DNA of 64,000 nucleotides, taken from NCBI RefSeq assembly GCF_019973775.1, contig NZ_AP025032.1, positions 62,001-126,000 on the forward strand, in the 5' to 3' direction. Positions 33,705 to 42,609 of the stretch are shown here, one piece after another; position 1 is the first letter of the stretch; each line of letters starts with the position of its first letter. The translations under genes were made by a program, and so were the position numbers. Below the pieces are notes generated by a model. That model made no database searches. It was not told where the DNA came from and worked only from the letters and a program-made list of their open reading frames with translations. This DNA comes from Aureimonas sp. SA4125 (GTDB lineage: Bacteria; Pseudomonadota; Alphaproteobacteria; Rhizobiales; Rhizobiaceae).

Positions 33705-34699
33705 GCCTTGCGCGTCCCGGTCAGCCGGACCCTCGGGTCGATGATGGCGAGCATGACGTCGGAGACGAGCATGCCGATCACGGTGAGGACGGCGAGAAAC
33801 ATCAGGAAGGATCCGGCCAGGTACATGTCCTGGCTTCTGAGGGAGGAGAGCAGCATCGGGCCCGTCGTCGGCAACGACATCACGGCGGAGACGATGACCG
33901 AGCCGGAGACGACCTGCGGCAGCAGCGTGCCGATATCGGCGACGAAGGGGTTCAGCACCGCACGCAGCGGATACTTGCGCAGGATCTTGCCCTCCGACAG
34001 GCCCTTGGCCCTCGCCGTCACGACATAGGGCTTTTGCAGCTCGTCGAGGAGATTGGCGCGCAGGCGCCGGATCATGCCGGCCGTGCCGGACGTGCCGATG
34101 ACCAGGACGGGCACGACGAGATGGCCGAGAAGCGAGGCGATCTTGGCGCCGGTCCAGGGCGCGTCGGTATAGATCGGATCCATCAGCCCGCCGACCGAGA
34201 TGCCGAAGAAGCTGTTCGAGGCATAGAGGAGGATCAGCGCCAGGAGAAAGTTCGGGGTGGCGAGGCCGAGATAGCCCAGGAAGGACAGGCTGTGATCGGC
34301 GACGGAATACTGGTGCGTGGCGATGTAGACGCCGATCGGAAACGACACGGCATAGATGAAGAGGATGGTGACGAAGTTCAGGACCAGCGTCAGGAACAGC
34401 CGGTCGCCGACGACCTCGGATACCGGCATGGCATATTCGAAGGAATAGCCGAGATCGCCCTGGAGAAGGCCGGTGACCCATTCGAGATATTGCAGCGGCA
34501 TCGGCTTATCCAAGCCGTACTGCTCGCGAAGGAAAGCGATCTTATCGTCGGTGACGGACTCGCCCCCGGCACGGAGCTCGGCGATGTAGGTCGAGAGATA
34601 GTCGCCCGGCGGCAGCTGAATGATGATGAAGACGAGCACGGAAATGACGGCGAGCGTGCCCAGCATGGTCAGGACGCGACCGGTAAGGTAGCCGAGCAT
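33701..34699 (-). CDS. Opp/Dpp-type ABC permease, OppB family
   Basis: The 332-residue protein has six membrane helices, begins MLGYLTGRVLTMLGTLAVISVLVF, and contains the EAA loop ARAKGLSEGKILRKYPLRAVLNP. It pairs with the OppC-type permease to form the channel. It is 12 bases downstream of the substrate-binding protein gene and overlaps the OppC-type gene by four bases. Whether the cargo is a peptide, an oligosaccharide or another solute is not fixed by the permease. Confidence 0.93.
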   Translation of the reverse strand: MLGYLTGRVLTMLGTLAVISVLVFIIIQLPPGDYLSTYIAELRAGGESVTDDKIAFLREQYGLDKPMPLQYLEWVTGLLQGDLGYSFEYAMPVSEVVGDRLFLTLVLNFVTILFIYAVSFPIGVYIATHQYSVADHSLSFLGYLGLATPNFLLALILLYASNSFFGISVGGLMDPIYTDAPWTGAKIASLLGHLVVPVLVIGTSGTAGMIRRLRANLLDELQKPYVVTARAKGLSEGKILRKYPLRAVLNPFVADIGTLLPQVVSGSVIVSAVMSLPTTGPMLLSSLRSQDMYLAGSFLMFLAVLTVIGMLVSDVMLAIIDPRVRLTGTRKA

Positions 34700-34711
34700 G
34701 AAGGCCTCTTT

Positions 34712-36685
34712 TTATTGCGGCACTGAAGCCTGTTGCTGCTGCGGCTCGCCGAAGAAGAAGGTGTCGGGACGGTAGACGCCGAAGAAGGCGCCGGGATTGT
34801 AGTTGAAGACGGCCGTCTCCGGCACGTTCTGCAGCCGGTCCGAGACGATGACGATCTGGTCGACGCCCGACACGATCCCGATGCGGAAAGCCTCGTCGGC
34901 GTCGATGGTCAGCATTTCCCGCCAGATATCCGCCTTGGCCGCCACATCGGTGGTCACGCGCCAGGCCTGGTTCAGCTCCAGGAGTTTCTGCGCGGCGGGA
35001 AGTTCCGGGGCGGTGCCCATCTTGCCCTTGGTCTCGTAGTGCATGCCCCAGACCGGCCATTCGTTCTGCTCGGAATTCGTCGGCGCCAGCTCGGCCGGGC
35101 TCGATTCCGGCGTCGGATAGGCGTTTCCGAGGCCCGTCCAGACCGACATCAGGGTGGCACCCGAGGCGAGGCGCCGGGACAGCATGTCGCGCTCCGTCGG
35201 CTTGGCGAGAATCTTGATGCCGATCTTGCGATAGTCCTCGGCGATGAGGCCGAGGACGTCGATCTGCTCGATGTCCTCGCCGGCGGTCTCGACGACGATC
35301 ATCATCGGCCGCCCGTCCGGCAGGAGCCGGATGCCGCCGCCGTCCTTTTCGGTGAGGCCGAGGCCGTCGAGCAAGGCATTTGCCTGGTCCGGATCATAGG
35401 ATGCCCAGCGCCCGGCGAGCCTTGCGTCGTAGAGCGGCGATCCCGGCATCACCGTGTCCGTCATCGGAACGGCGAGGCCATAGTAGATCGCCTGGTTGAT
35501 GTCCTCGCGGTTGATGCCGAGCGACAAGGCACGACGGAAATCGGCCTGGTGAAAGAGCTTGCGCCAAGTCTCGTCGGCGGAGTTGAGATTGGGAAAGATG
35601 GCGATCTTGGCGCCCTTGCCGTTCGTCCAGCGGCGGACCGCGTAGCCTTTGTCCTTGGCCGCGCGCTTCAGGAAGGCGTAGTTGCCGAAGGAGAGATAGT
35701 TCGCCTGGAGATCCGCCTCGCCGGCGCCGACCTTGGCCGGGATCAGACGGGAGCTCGAGATCGTCATCGCCACTTCGTCGATATAGGGAAGCTGGTGCCC
35801 GGCGGTGTCGACGCGGTGGAAATAGGGGTTGCGGGCGAAGATGAAGCGGTCCGATGGGGGCTCGGTCGCCAGTACCCAGGGCTGCAGCGAGGGCATGTCG
35901 ATATTGGAGTTCTTGTAGGACTGGTCGTATTTGAAATGCAGCGCCACCCAGTTGCGCTGGCCCTTCTTTTCGATCAGCGCGGCAAGTTTTTCCGGATTGG
36001 CATATTTCTTGTGGAATTTCTTGAGGTAGTGGGCCGGGCGATAGATGTCGAGCGGCTGCGCGCCGGCCAGCGCGGGCAGGAAGAAGGGGTTCGGCTTCGA
36101 CCATTCGTAGCGCACGGTAACGTCGTCGACGAAGGTGACGATCGGCGGCTCGCCGTCGACGATGAGCTCACGCGGGGCGCCGTGCGGCGTCATCTCCGCG
36201 TCGCCGACGATGTCTTCCCAGTAATAGCGGAAGTCGTCGGTGGTGAAGGGCTTGCCGTCCGACCAGCGATGGCCGCGCCGGAGATGGATGGTGAAGATGC
36301 GGCCCTCGACGACGTCGACGGCGCGCGCGATGTCCGGCACGATCTTCTGATCGGGCGTGTAGCCGACGAGCCGGGCATAGCCGTAGACGACCATGCGCCT
36401 CGTATCCTTGGCCTGCGCCTCGACGATGCGCAGCGTGCCGCCATAGTCGCCGACCTGCTTGCCTTCGGTGGCAAGGTCCGACACGAGCGGCTCGGCCGGG
36501 ATGCGTTCGGCGACCGGCGGCAGTTCGCCGGCGAGCACTTTCGGGGCGAGCACCGGCGGCTCCAGCATGTCCGCGGCGCCGGCAGAGCCGGTGATGCCGA
36601 GAGCAAGCGTGATCAGGAGAGCGAGACGCGTGCGGGTTCGGTGAGCCGCGCCCGCATGCCTGCCGGTGTCGGTTGCGCGGATCAT
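34712..36685 (-). CDS. ABC transporter extracellular substrate-binding protein, family 5
   Basis: The 657-residue protein has a signal peptide (RTRLALLITLALGITGSAGAADM in outline, about 18-39) and the SBP_bac_5 fold, with TIHLRRGHRWSDGKPFTTDDFRYYWE and ALSLGINREDINQAIYYG. It is larger than E. coli OppA and similar in size to YejA-like proteins. It delivers solute to the two permeases encoded downstream. In this operon the solute is probably a glycan fragment or glycopeptide, given the glycosyltransferase and lyase genes around it; that is inference. Confidence 0.9.
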   Translation of the reverse strand: MIRATDTGRHAGAAHRTRTRLALLITLALGITGSAGAADMLEPPVLAPKVLAGELPPVAERIPAEPLVSDLATEGKQVGDYGGTLRIVEAQAKDTRRMVVYGYARLVGYTPDQKIVPDIARAVDVVEGRIFTIHLRRGHRWSDGKPFTTDDFRYYWEDIVGDAEMTPHGAPRELIVDGEPPIVTFVDDVTVRYEWSKPNPFFLPALAGAQPLDIYRPAHYLKKFHKKYANPEKLAALIEKKGQRNWVALHFKYDQSYKNSNIDMPSLQPWVLATEPPSDRFIFARNPYFHRVDTAGHQLPYIDEVAMTISSSRLIPAKVGAGEADLQANYLSFGNYAFLKRAAKDKGYAVRRWTNGKGAKIAIFPNLNSADETWRKLFHQADFRRALSLGINREDINQAIYYGLAVPMTDTVMPGSPLYDARLAGRWASYDPDQANALLDGLGLTEKDGGGIRLLPDGRPMMIVVETAGEDIEQIDVLGLIAEDYRKIGIKILAKPTERDMLSRRLASGATLMSVWTGLGNAYPTPESSPAELAPTNSEQNEWPVWGMHYETKGKMGTAPELPAAQKLLELNQAWRVTTDVAAKADIWREMLTIDADEAFRIGIVSGVDQIVIVSDRLQNVPETAVFNYNPGAFFGVYRPDTFFFGEPQQQQASVPQ

Positions 36686-36699
36686 CGTCGTCCTCCTCG

Positions 36700-37950
36700 T
36701 CAGTCGCCGTCCGGCGCGATCAGATAATTGGCATGGCCCTTGTCCGAGAAGATCCGCTCGACACGGTATCGATGTTCCTTCAGCCAGTCCCGGAACAGAA
36801 GGGTGTTATCACCGGCAATTTCGATGAAGATGACAGGACGGTTCCGCGCGATGGTTCTCCGCGCACCGGCCAAAACTTGCAACTCCATTGATTCTACATC
36901 GATCTTCAGAAAGTCCACGGGCGTCGTCAAGGTCTCGTCGAGCGTCGTGACGGCGATCTCGCCCTCCGGGTCCTCGACGAGGCGCGACGCGCCGAGGCCG
37001 CCGCGCTCGGAGCGCACGATCCCCATCCGGCCGCAACGGTCGGAAAGGCCAAGGCGAAGCCGGGACAGGTCGACATTGCCGAGCCGGTTCTCCGCAACCG
37101 CCCGCTCCAGCACCGACGCGATTTCAGGCAAGGGCTCGAAGGGCAGAACCGAGACCGCCTGCATCGGTCCGGCGAAATAGACCGTGTGGTTCCCGGTATT
37201 GGCGCCGATGTCGACGATCCGGCGGCCCGGTCCGAGCCGGATCCGGAGCGCGCCGAGCTCTGCCGCCTCGAAGAAGTCTCCGCGCGTCTGGTCGCGCTCG
37301 ATGCCGGCATTGCGACCGGTATAGGGCAGCCGGTAGACCGTTTCCCCGAAGGCGACGGGCAGAAAGGCGGGATTTGCCGCCAGCCGCGCCAGCACCTTGT
37401 CCCGCTCGGCCGCAGGCAGGGGCGGGGGAACTGTCGCCATATCCGTCAGGGGCGCGGCGAATTTGATGCAGCGGTGCGCCGACCAGAGGCGGAAAAGGGC
37501 GCCGATCCAGTCGTCGGCCGGCTTCCGATCGCCGGTGAGCGCCAGCGCGACGTCCGTGCGCACGAAGGGTGTCTCGCCGATCCACCAGTTGAGGATCGCA
37601 TGCGGCAGCCGCTCCGCCTCGTCGAAGGCGAGGCGCGACGGACGATGGACGGCGTCACCGCTGCCCCTGACATGCACCGCGCCGAAGACCGCGTCATACG
37701 GGCCGATCGCCGGCGCGAGGAGGGCGAGCGCGTCGGCCCGCAGGCTCTCGCCGGAGCCGGGGGCCACCAGCCAGCCGCATCCGGCCTCGGCCGCCAGCAG
37801 CGCGGCGGCGGCGAGACGATCAAGCGCGCTCTCGCCCTCCGGTGCTGTCCGGAGAATGCCGACCACGCTATCGAAGCCGCCGGGCGCAAGGCGCGTCGGC
37901 GGCGTCTCGGCGACGATGGCGAGGTGCGGCGAAGCCGACCGAGACGTCAC
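36700..37950 (-). CDS. FkbM-family methyltransferase with an unassigned N-terminal half
   Basis: The C-terminal part (about 238-385) is an FkbM-type SAM-dependent methyltransferase, with motif I IVDIGANTGNHT, DFLKIDVESMELQVLAGA and VIFIEI. It probably O-methylates a sugar hydroxyl. The first 230 residues (ESLRADALAL, TPFVRTDVALALTG, ADDWIGALFRLWSAHRC) resemble the second half of a family-2-like glycosyltransferase but no DXD motif is evident; I cannot assign it. No signal peptide. ATG overlaps the stop of the ABC-lyase fusion gene (ATGA). Confidence 0.85.
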   Translation of the reverse strand: MTSRSASPHLAIVAETPPTRLAPGGFDSVVGILRTAPEGESALDRLAAAALLAAEAGCGWLVAPGSGESLRADALALLAPAIGPYDAVFGAVHVRGSGDAVHRPSRLAFDEAERLPHAILNWWIGETPFVRTDVALALTGDRKPADDWIGALFRLWSAHRCIKFAAPLTDMATVPPPLPAAERDKVLARLAANPAFLPVAFGETVYRLPYTGRNAGIERDQTRGDFFEAAELGALRIRLGPGRRIVDIGANTGNHTVYFAGPMQAVSVLPFEPLPEIASVLERAVAENRLGNVDLSRLRLGLSDRCGRMGIVRSERGGLGASRLVEDPEGEIAVTTLDETLTTPVDFLKIDVESMELQVLAGARRTIARNRPVIFIEIAGDNTLLFRDWLKEHRYRVERIFSDKGHANYLIAPDGD

Positions 37951-40610
37951 GCGACCTCGGGCGTTCGCACGACTGCATGCAGCCGGCTCGGATCGACCGC
38001 GTCGAAACTGTCGCCGCGGCTGTAGTTGTCATGGAAGGCGACGAGCGGGTTTTTGATCGGCCCGCTGGCATAGAGGCCGAGCTTGAAATAGGGCTGCTTC
38101 ACCTCGTTGCGGTAGCCGAGCGGTCCGCTGAAGGAAAAGAGCGGCCTGCCACCGAGAAAGGCTTCGATTGCCGAGGTGCCGTGGCGCGACCAGACGATCT
38201 TGAAGACGAAGTCCATCCACGTGCCGAGCGGCGGCGCCGGCATGCGGTGGAAGACGTAACGCTCGGCCGGATCCGACGAGGCGACCGCGTCGAAGGCGCC
38301 GGTGAAGCGCAGGCCGCCATCGAGATAGCGGATCGCCAGCGGCGGCTTGCCGGAGGGATCGCCCAGCGCCGCCTGGTCGTGCCATTGCGCCAGCACCACG
38401 CCGGTATCGAAGGGCGGCGCGAAGTTTTCGGGCAGCAATGTCGAGAAGCCGTACCAGACGGGCGTCTCGTGCGGCGGATTGTACCAGTCGCGCAGCTCGG
38501 CCCGGAGCCCCTGGCTGACATGGTCGCCCGGCCGAAGCTCGAAGCGGCAGGCCTTCGACCCCGCGCGAAACACGTCCGACTGGACCATGGCCGAATGCGG
38601 GCCGGCCAGGCGCCGGACGCTCCACCCGTCGAGCGTGCCGGCCTCGAAGTCGAGATGGACGCTCGGCTCGCCCTTCGGGTCGGTCCACAGGGCCGCTGCG
38701 ATCTCGGCATGCTCGGACTCGCTGCGCCCACCCCGGTCCATGCGCGGCGGGATCTCGTGGGCGCGGACATAGTGGTCGTCCTCGACCTCGATCAGATGCG
38801 GCTCGCCGGTGGCGTCGGCGGCAAAGGGCACGCCCCAGGCTTTCGGATCCGACTGCCGCTCTAGGCTGATCTTGTCGAAGTCGAGCCGGCGATGCGGATC
38901 GGGCTGCGGCACGGCGGAAATCAGCGCCCTGGTGTAGGGATGCAGCGGCTCGCGGAACAGCGCCTCCCGGCTCGCCAGTTCGACGATGCGCCCCGCGGCC
39001 ATCACGGCGATGCGGTCGGCGAGATAGTCGACGACGGCGAGATTGTGCGAGATGAAGAGGTAGGTGAGGCCCAGAGCTGATTTGAGATCCCGCAGCAGAT
39101 TCAGGATCTGCGCCTGGATCGAGACGTCGAGCGCCGAGACCGGTTCGTCGAAGATGATGAGTTCGGGCTCCAGCGCCAGCGCCCGGGCAATGCCGAGGCG
39201 CTGCCTTTGCCCGCCGGAGAAGGAGTGCGGATAGCGGTTCATGTGCGTGTCGTCGAGGCCGACGAGCCTCAGAAGTTCGCTTACTCTTTTCCGGCGCGCG
39301 GCGGCATCGCCGATGCCGTGGATCACCAGCGGCTCGGACAGGATGCTGAGAACCGTCATCCGCGGGTTCAGCGCCGAGAACGGGTTCTGGAAGACGTATT
39401 GCACGCGCGTGCGCCATTGCCGGAGCGGCACGCCTTCGAGCGCGAGGACGTCGATCACCGACGTGCCCTCGACCATCTCGACGGTGCCGGCATCGGCAGT
39501 CTCCGAGCGCACGATGATCTTCGACAAGGTGGTCTTGCCGCAGCCGCTCTCGCCGACGAGGCCGAGACACTCGCCGCGGCGGATGTCGAGGCTGACCTCG
39601 TTGACGGCGAGCGCCGACGCCTCGGCCTTGCCACCGAACCAGCGCGTCTCGCTGCGGTTGACGAAGCCCTTCGAGACGCCGCGCACCTTCAAAAGGACGT
39701 CGTGCGTGCCGGCTTCGGGCGCGGCATGCTTGCGCCGCCCGGCGGCGCTCGCCATGTCGACCTTGATCTCGCGGATCGGCGTCAGCCGCTCGCCCGGCTT
39801 CATGTCGAAGCGCGGCACGGCATTGAGCAGCGCCTTGAGATAGGGGTGGCGCGGCTCGGCGAAGAGTTCGTTCGCCGTGCCGCTTTCCATGATCTTGCCG
39901 TGATGCACGACGACCATCTCGTCGGCCATGTTGGCGACGACGCCGAGATCGTGGGCGATCAAGAGGATGGCCGTCCCGTGCTTGTCCTGCAGCGCGCGCA
40001 TCAGCTTCAGGATCTCGGCCTGAACCGTCACGTCGAGCGCCGTCGTCGGCTCGTCGGCGATGAGGAGTGCCGGCTTGCAGATCATCGCCATGGCGATCAT
40101 CGCACGCTGGCAGAGGCCGCCGGAAAGCTCGAAGGGATAGGCGTCGACCTTCTTCTCGGGATCGGGAAAACCGACGGCGGCCAGCGCCTCGATGGTCGTG
40201 GCGCGCGCTGTCTTGGCGTCGGCGCCCTCGTGGATCTTCAGCACCTCGCCGATCTGGTCGCCGATCGTGTGCAGCGCCGAGAAGGAGGTCGTCGGTTCCT
40301 GGAAGATCATCGAGATGCGGCCGCCGCGGATGGCGGCATACTGGGGCGACCGCGTGTCGAGGGCGGCAAGATCGATCGCCTCGCGGCCGGCGTCCTTGAA
40401 CAAAATGCTGCCGCCCAGGCGCCGTGCGATCGGCGGCAGGATGCCCATGATCGCCTGTGCCGTCACCGACTTGCCGGAGCCCGATTCCCCGACGATGGCG
40501 ACGGTCTTGCCCGCCTCGACGCGAAAGCTCAGGCCGCTGACCGCCCGCGTGCGACCGGCCATCGTCTGGAACTCGACGGTCAGGTCCTCGACACGCAACA
40601 GATCGCTCAT
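37947..40610 (-). CDS. Double ABC ATPase fused to a polysaccharide-lyase-like domain
   Basis: The 887-residue protein has two complete Opp-type ATPase modules: Walker A GESGSGKS (41-48) and GESGCGKT (353-360), signatures LSGGLCQR and FSGGQRQR, Walker B LLIADEP and LIIFDEP. The ATPase part ends near 620. Residues about 645-875 (VWYGFSTLLPENF, VVLAQWHD, GTWMDFVFKIVW, KLGLYASG, HDNYSRG) look like a PF14099-type polysaccharide lyase/heparin-lyase-I beta-jelly-roll. No stop separates them; an internal ATG (38741) has no ribosome site. A lyase on a cytoplasmic ATPase is unexpected; a carbohydrate-binding sensor role is possible. It powers the downstream permeases. Confidence 0.85.
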   Translation of the reverse strand: MSDLLRVEDLTVEFQTMAGRTRAVSGLSFRVEAGKTVAIVGESGSGKSVTAQAIMGILPPIARRLGGSILFKDAGREAIDLAALDTRSPQYAAIRGGRISMIFQEPTTSFSALHTIGDQIGEVLKIHEGADAKTARATTIEALAAVGFPDPEKKVDAYPFELSGGLCQRAMIAMAMICKPALLIADEPTTALDVTVQAEILKLMRALQDKHGTAILLIAHDLGVVANMADEMVVVHHGKIMESGTANELFAEPRHPYLKALLNAVPRFDMKPGERLTPIREIKVDMASAAGRRKHAAPEAGTHDVLLKVRGVSKGFVNRSETRWFGGKAEASALAVNEVSLDIRRGECLGLVGESGCGKTTLSKIIVRSETADAGTVEMVEGTSVIDVLALEGVPLRQWRTRVQYVFQNPFSALNPRMTVLSILSEPLVIHGIGDAAARRKRVSELLRLVGLDDTHMNRYPHSFSGGQRQRLGIARALALEPELIIFDEPVSALDVSIQAQILNLLRDLKSALGLTYLFISHNLAVVDYLADRIAVMAAGRIVELASREALFREPLHPYTRALISAVPQPDPHRRLDFDKISLERQSDPKAWGVPFAADATGEPHLIEVEDDHYVRAHEIPPRMDRGGRSESEHAEIAAALWTDPKGEPSVHLDFEAGTLDGWSVRRLAGPHSAMVQSDVFRAGSKACRFELRPGDHVSQGLRAELRDWYNPPHETPVWYGFSTLLPENFAPPFDTGVVLAQWHDQAALGDPSGKPPLAIRYLDGGLRFTGAFDAVASSDPAERYVFHRMPAPPLGTWMDFVFKIVWSRHGTSAIEAFLGGRPLFSFSGPLGYRNEVKQPYFKLGLYASGPIKNPLVAFHDNYSRGDSFDAVDPSRLHAVVRTPEVA

Positions 40611-41425
40611 CGGGCGGTGGCTCCTTTGCCTTCTGCCTCAAGACCTAGCAGCGTTGCGGCTGAAAGCCAGCGGCAGAAGTCGTGCCTCGTCGTTGCCTGC
40701 AAGAGATTTCTGACGAAACCGAAGGTTTCGTCGTCCTGCACGAGATGGTGGGTGAGAATTCCCGTCGCCTCCCGCCTGTCGGCCTCGCCGGTCGACAGGC
40801 GTCGAAGCCGCTCGCAAAGCCGCCCGAGCACCCGCTCTTCGCCGAGAAAGCCGCGGCCCCCGTGCCAGTCGACCGGATCGACATGGGTGTTGATGCGCGC
40901 CAGCCCCTGGCCGCGCGGGAAGGCGTCGGAGGGCACCGGCCGGTCGCCATAGACCGACAGCGCCTCGAATCCGAGCCCCGGCAGGCGGGTGACGATGCTG
41001 TCGTCGATCCGGTTCCAGGGCGGCACGAGGATCGGCGCCGTCAGGGCGAACATCGACAACTGGTCGTGGCCCCTGGCCAATTCCCTGAGGACGACGTCAG
41101 CCGGCCGTTCGGACCCAAGCTCGCATTTCTTGGCGCCGGGGGCGCTATGGTCGGCATGGGAAAAGCCGTGCTGCAGGACCGTGACTGCGGCAAGCGGACA
41201 CAGCCGCTCGGCCAGCGCCGGCGTCGCGCCGGCCGGGATGACGGCGAGTGCCAGCGGTGCGTCGTATTCTGCGGCAAGGTCGATCAGCCGCTCGAGGGCC
41301 GGTCCCGGCGCCACGGCATCGTCGTCCCGCAGCCAGAAATCGACCGGTCGCCCGTCGGCGGCAAGAGATGTGAGAGCCGCGTCGAGGGCATCCCAATGCT
41401 GCCCCCGAGGCCCTCTCGGCATCAT
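40607..41425 (-). CDS. Polysaccharide deacetylase-family protein
   Basis: The 272-residue protein has the NodB-like fold: an early FWLRDDDAV motif with the Asp pair (34-36), LALAVIPAGATPALAERL, a QHGFSHADH histidine segment and VPPWNRID. No signal peptide is seen, so it probably acts in the cytoplasm on a lipid- or nucleotide-linked sugar. It sits between a glycosyltransferase and the ABC ATPase-lyase gene, overlapping both by four bases. Two adjacent ATG codons (41425, 41422) are possible starts. Confidence 0.85.
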   Translation of the reverse strand: MMPRGPRGQHWDALDAALTSLAADGRPVDFWLRDDDAVAPGPALERLIDLAAEYDAPLALAVIPAGATPALAERLCPLAAVTVLQHGFSHADHSAPGAKKCELGSERPADVVLRELARGHDQLSMFALTAPILVPPWNRIDDSIVTRLPGLGFEALSVYGDRPVPSDAFPRGQGLARINTHVDPVDWHGGRGFLGEERVLGRLCERLRRLSTGEADRREATGILTHHLVQDDETFGFVRNLLQATTRHDFCRWLSAATLLGLEAEGKGATAR

Positions 41426-42609
41426 AGCGAGCGTCGCCGTGCGTGCAGGGCGACGATCTCTGCCGTCCGGGCGGCCCCGTCGAGGGCAAAATCGACCGGC
41501 GCCATGGCGCGGCGGCGCGGTGCGTCGGCCAGTGCGGCGTCGATCGCCTGGGCGAGCGTGCCGAGCGCGGATTCCTCCAGCACCTGGAGATATCCCCGCT
41601 CGGCAAGACGCCGCGCGCGGTCCTCCTGCTCGGTTTCCTCCTCGGCGCCGAAGGGCACGACGATGGCCGGCACGCCCGCGCGCAGGAGGTCGATCGTGGT
41701 GTTGTAGCCGCCTTGCGACACCGACAGCGCCGCCGTCCGGAGCAATTGGGGAAAATCGGGACGAAACCGCTCGACGGTCACCGTACCGCCGCCCATGGCC
41801 TCGGCTGCCGCGGCCTGCGCAACGACGGCCTGGAAAGACGCTTCCGGCAGACGAGGCCCGGTCAGGAGGCGCCAGTCGAGCGCGGCGGCCTTCGTCTGGG
41901 GGCGGGCGGCGAGCGCCGCCTGCATCAGCGGCAGCCCGGCCGCACCGCCGCCGGCCGAGACGATCACCTCGCCGGGCCCCTCGGCCGGCGGCGGCTCGCC
42001 ACCGGTGCGGATCTCGGAGCTGACATAGCCGGTATAGCGCAGCCTGTCGGCGATCCGCTCGGCGGGTCCAAAACTGTCGCCGAAGGAGACGAAGGCGGGG
42101 TCGCCATGGACGAGGATCTCGTCGAAGGCGCGGGCGATGAGGTCGGCCGCCTCGGTCTCGCGCTCGGCCTTCACCGGCCGGACCAGGATGTCGCGCACCG
42201 AGGAGAGGATCGCCGGACGCGGCGACCAGGTGCGCACCTCCTCGATCAGCGGCAGCAGCTCGAAACGGAACTGCCGGCGGCCGAAGGGAAACAGCTCGAA
42301 CAGGACGACCTGGGGCCGGAGCGTCCGGGCAAGGCCCAGAAGATCGTCGCGGCGCCGGGCGCGCCACGCGTCGTCGGCATCGTTGCCGTCCGCGTCGACG
42401 AGGTTTGAGAAGTCGTTGCCGCGGATGCCGGCGGGCGGCAGCTGGTGGACGGTCGCGCCGGGATAGGCGACGTCCGCCACCGCGGCGCCGCCATGCGCGA
42501 CCGTGACGGCGAGCCCGGCATCGGCCATCGCCGCGGCGATCGCGGCGGCGCGCTTGAGATGGCCGATGCCGAGGAGATGCTGGACATAGAAGAGGACGCG
42601 GTCACTCAC
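41422..42609 (-). CDS. Glycosyltransferase, GT28/MGT-like
   Basis: The 395-residue protein begins RVLFYVQHLLGIGHLKRA, an N-terminal acceptor domain typical of MurG-like GT-B enzymes, and ends with the donor-binding domain SQGGYNTTIDLLRAGVPAIVVPFG. The central SAGGGAAGLPLM is a glycine-rich loop. It has the same architecture as the enzyme encoded at 45690 and may be an ancient duplicate. GTG at 42609 is the start: AAGGAAG lies about nine bases upstream, and the codon overlaps the phosphatase stop (GTGA). Confidence 0.86.
   Translation of the reverse strand: MSDRVLFYVQHLLGIGHLKRAAAIAAAMADAGLAVTVAHGGAAVADVAYPGATVHQLPPAGIRGNDFSNLVDADGNDADDAWRARRRDDLLGLARTLRPQVVLFELFPFGRRQFRFELLPLIEEVRTWSPRPAILSSVRDILVRPVKAERETEAADLIARAFDEILVHGDPAFVSFGDSFGPAERIADRLRYTGYVSSEIRTGGEPPPAEGPGEVIVSAGGGAAGLPLMQAALAARPQTKAAALDWRLLTGPRLPEASFQAVVAQAAAAEAMGGGTVTVERFRPDFPQLLRTAALSVSQGGYNTTIDLLRAGVPAIVVPFGAEEETEQEDRARRLAERGYLQVLEESALGTLAQAIDAALADAPRRRAMAPVDFALDGAARTAEIVALHARRRSL

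Noticed and set aside
38739..38741. Separate start for the polysaccharide-lyase-like part at an internal ATG
   Set aside because: There is no ribosome site upstream and no stop before it, so a single fused product is simpler.
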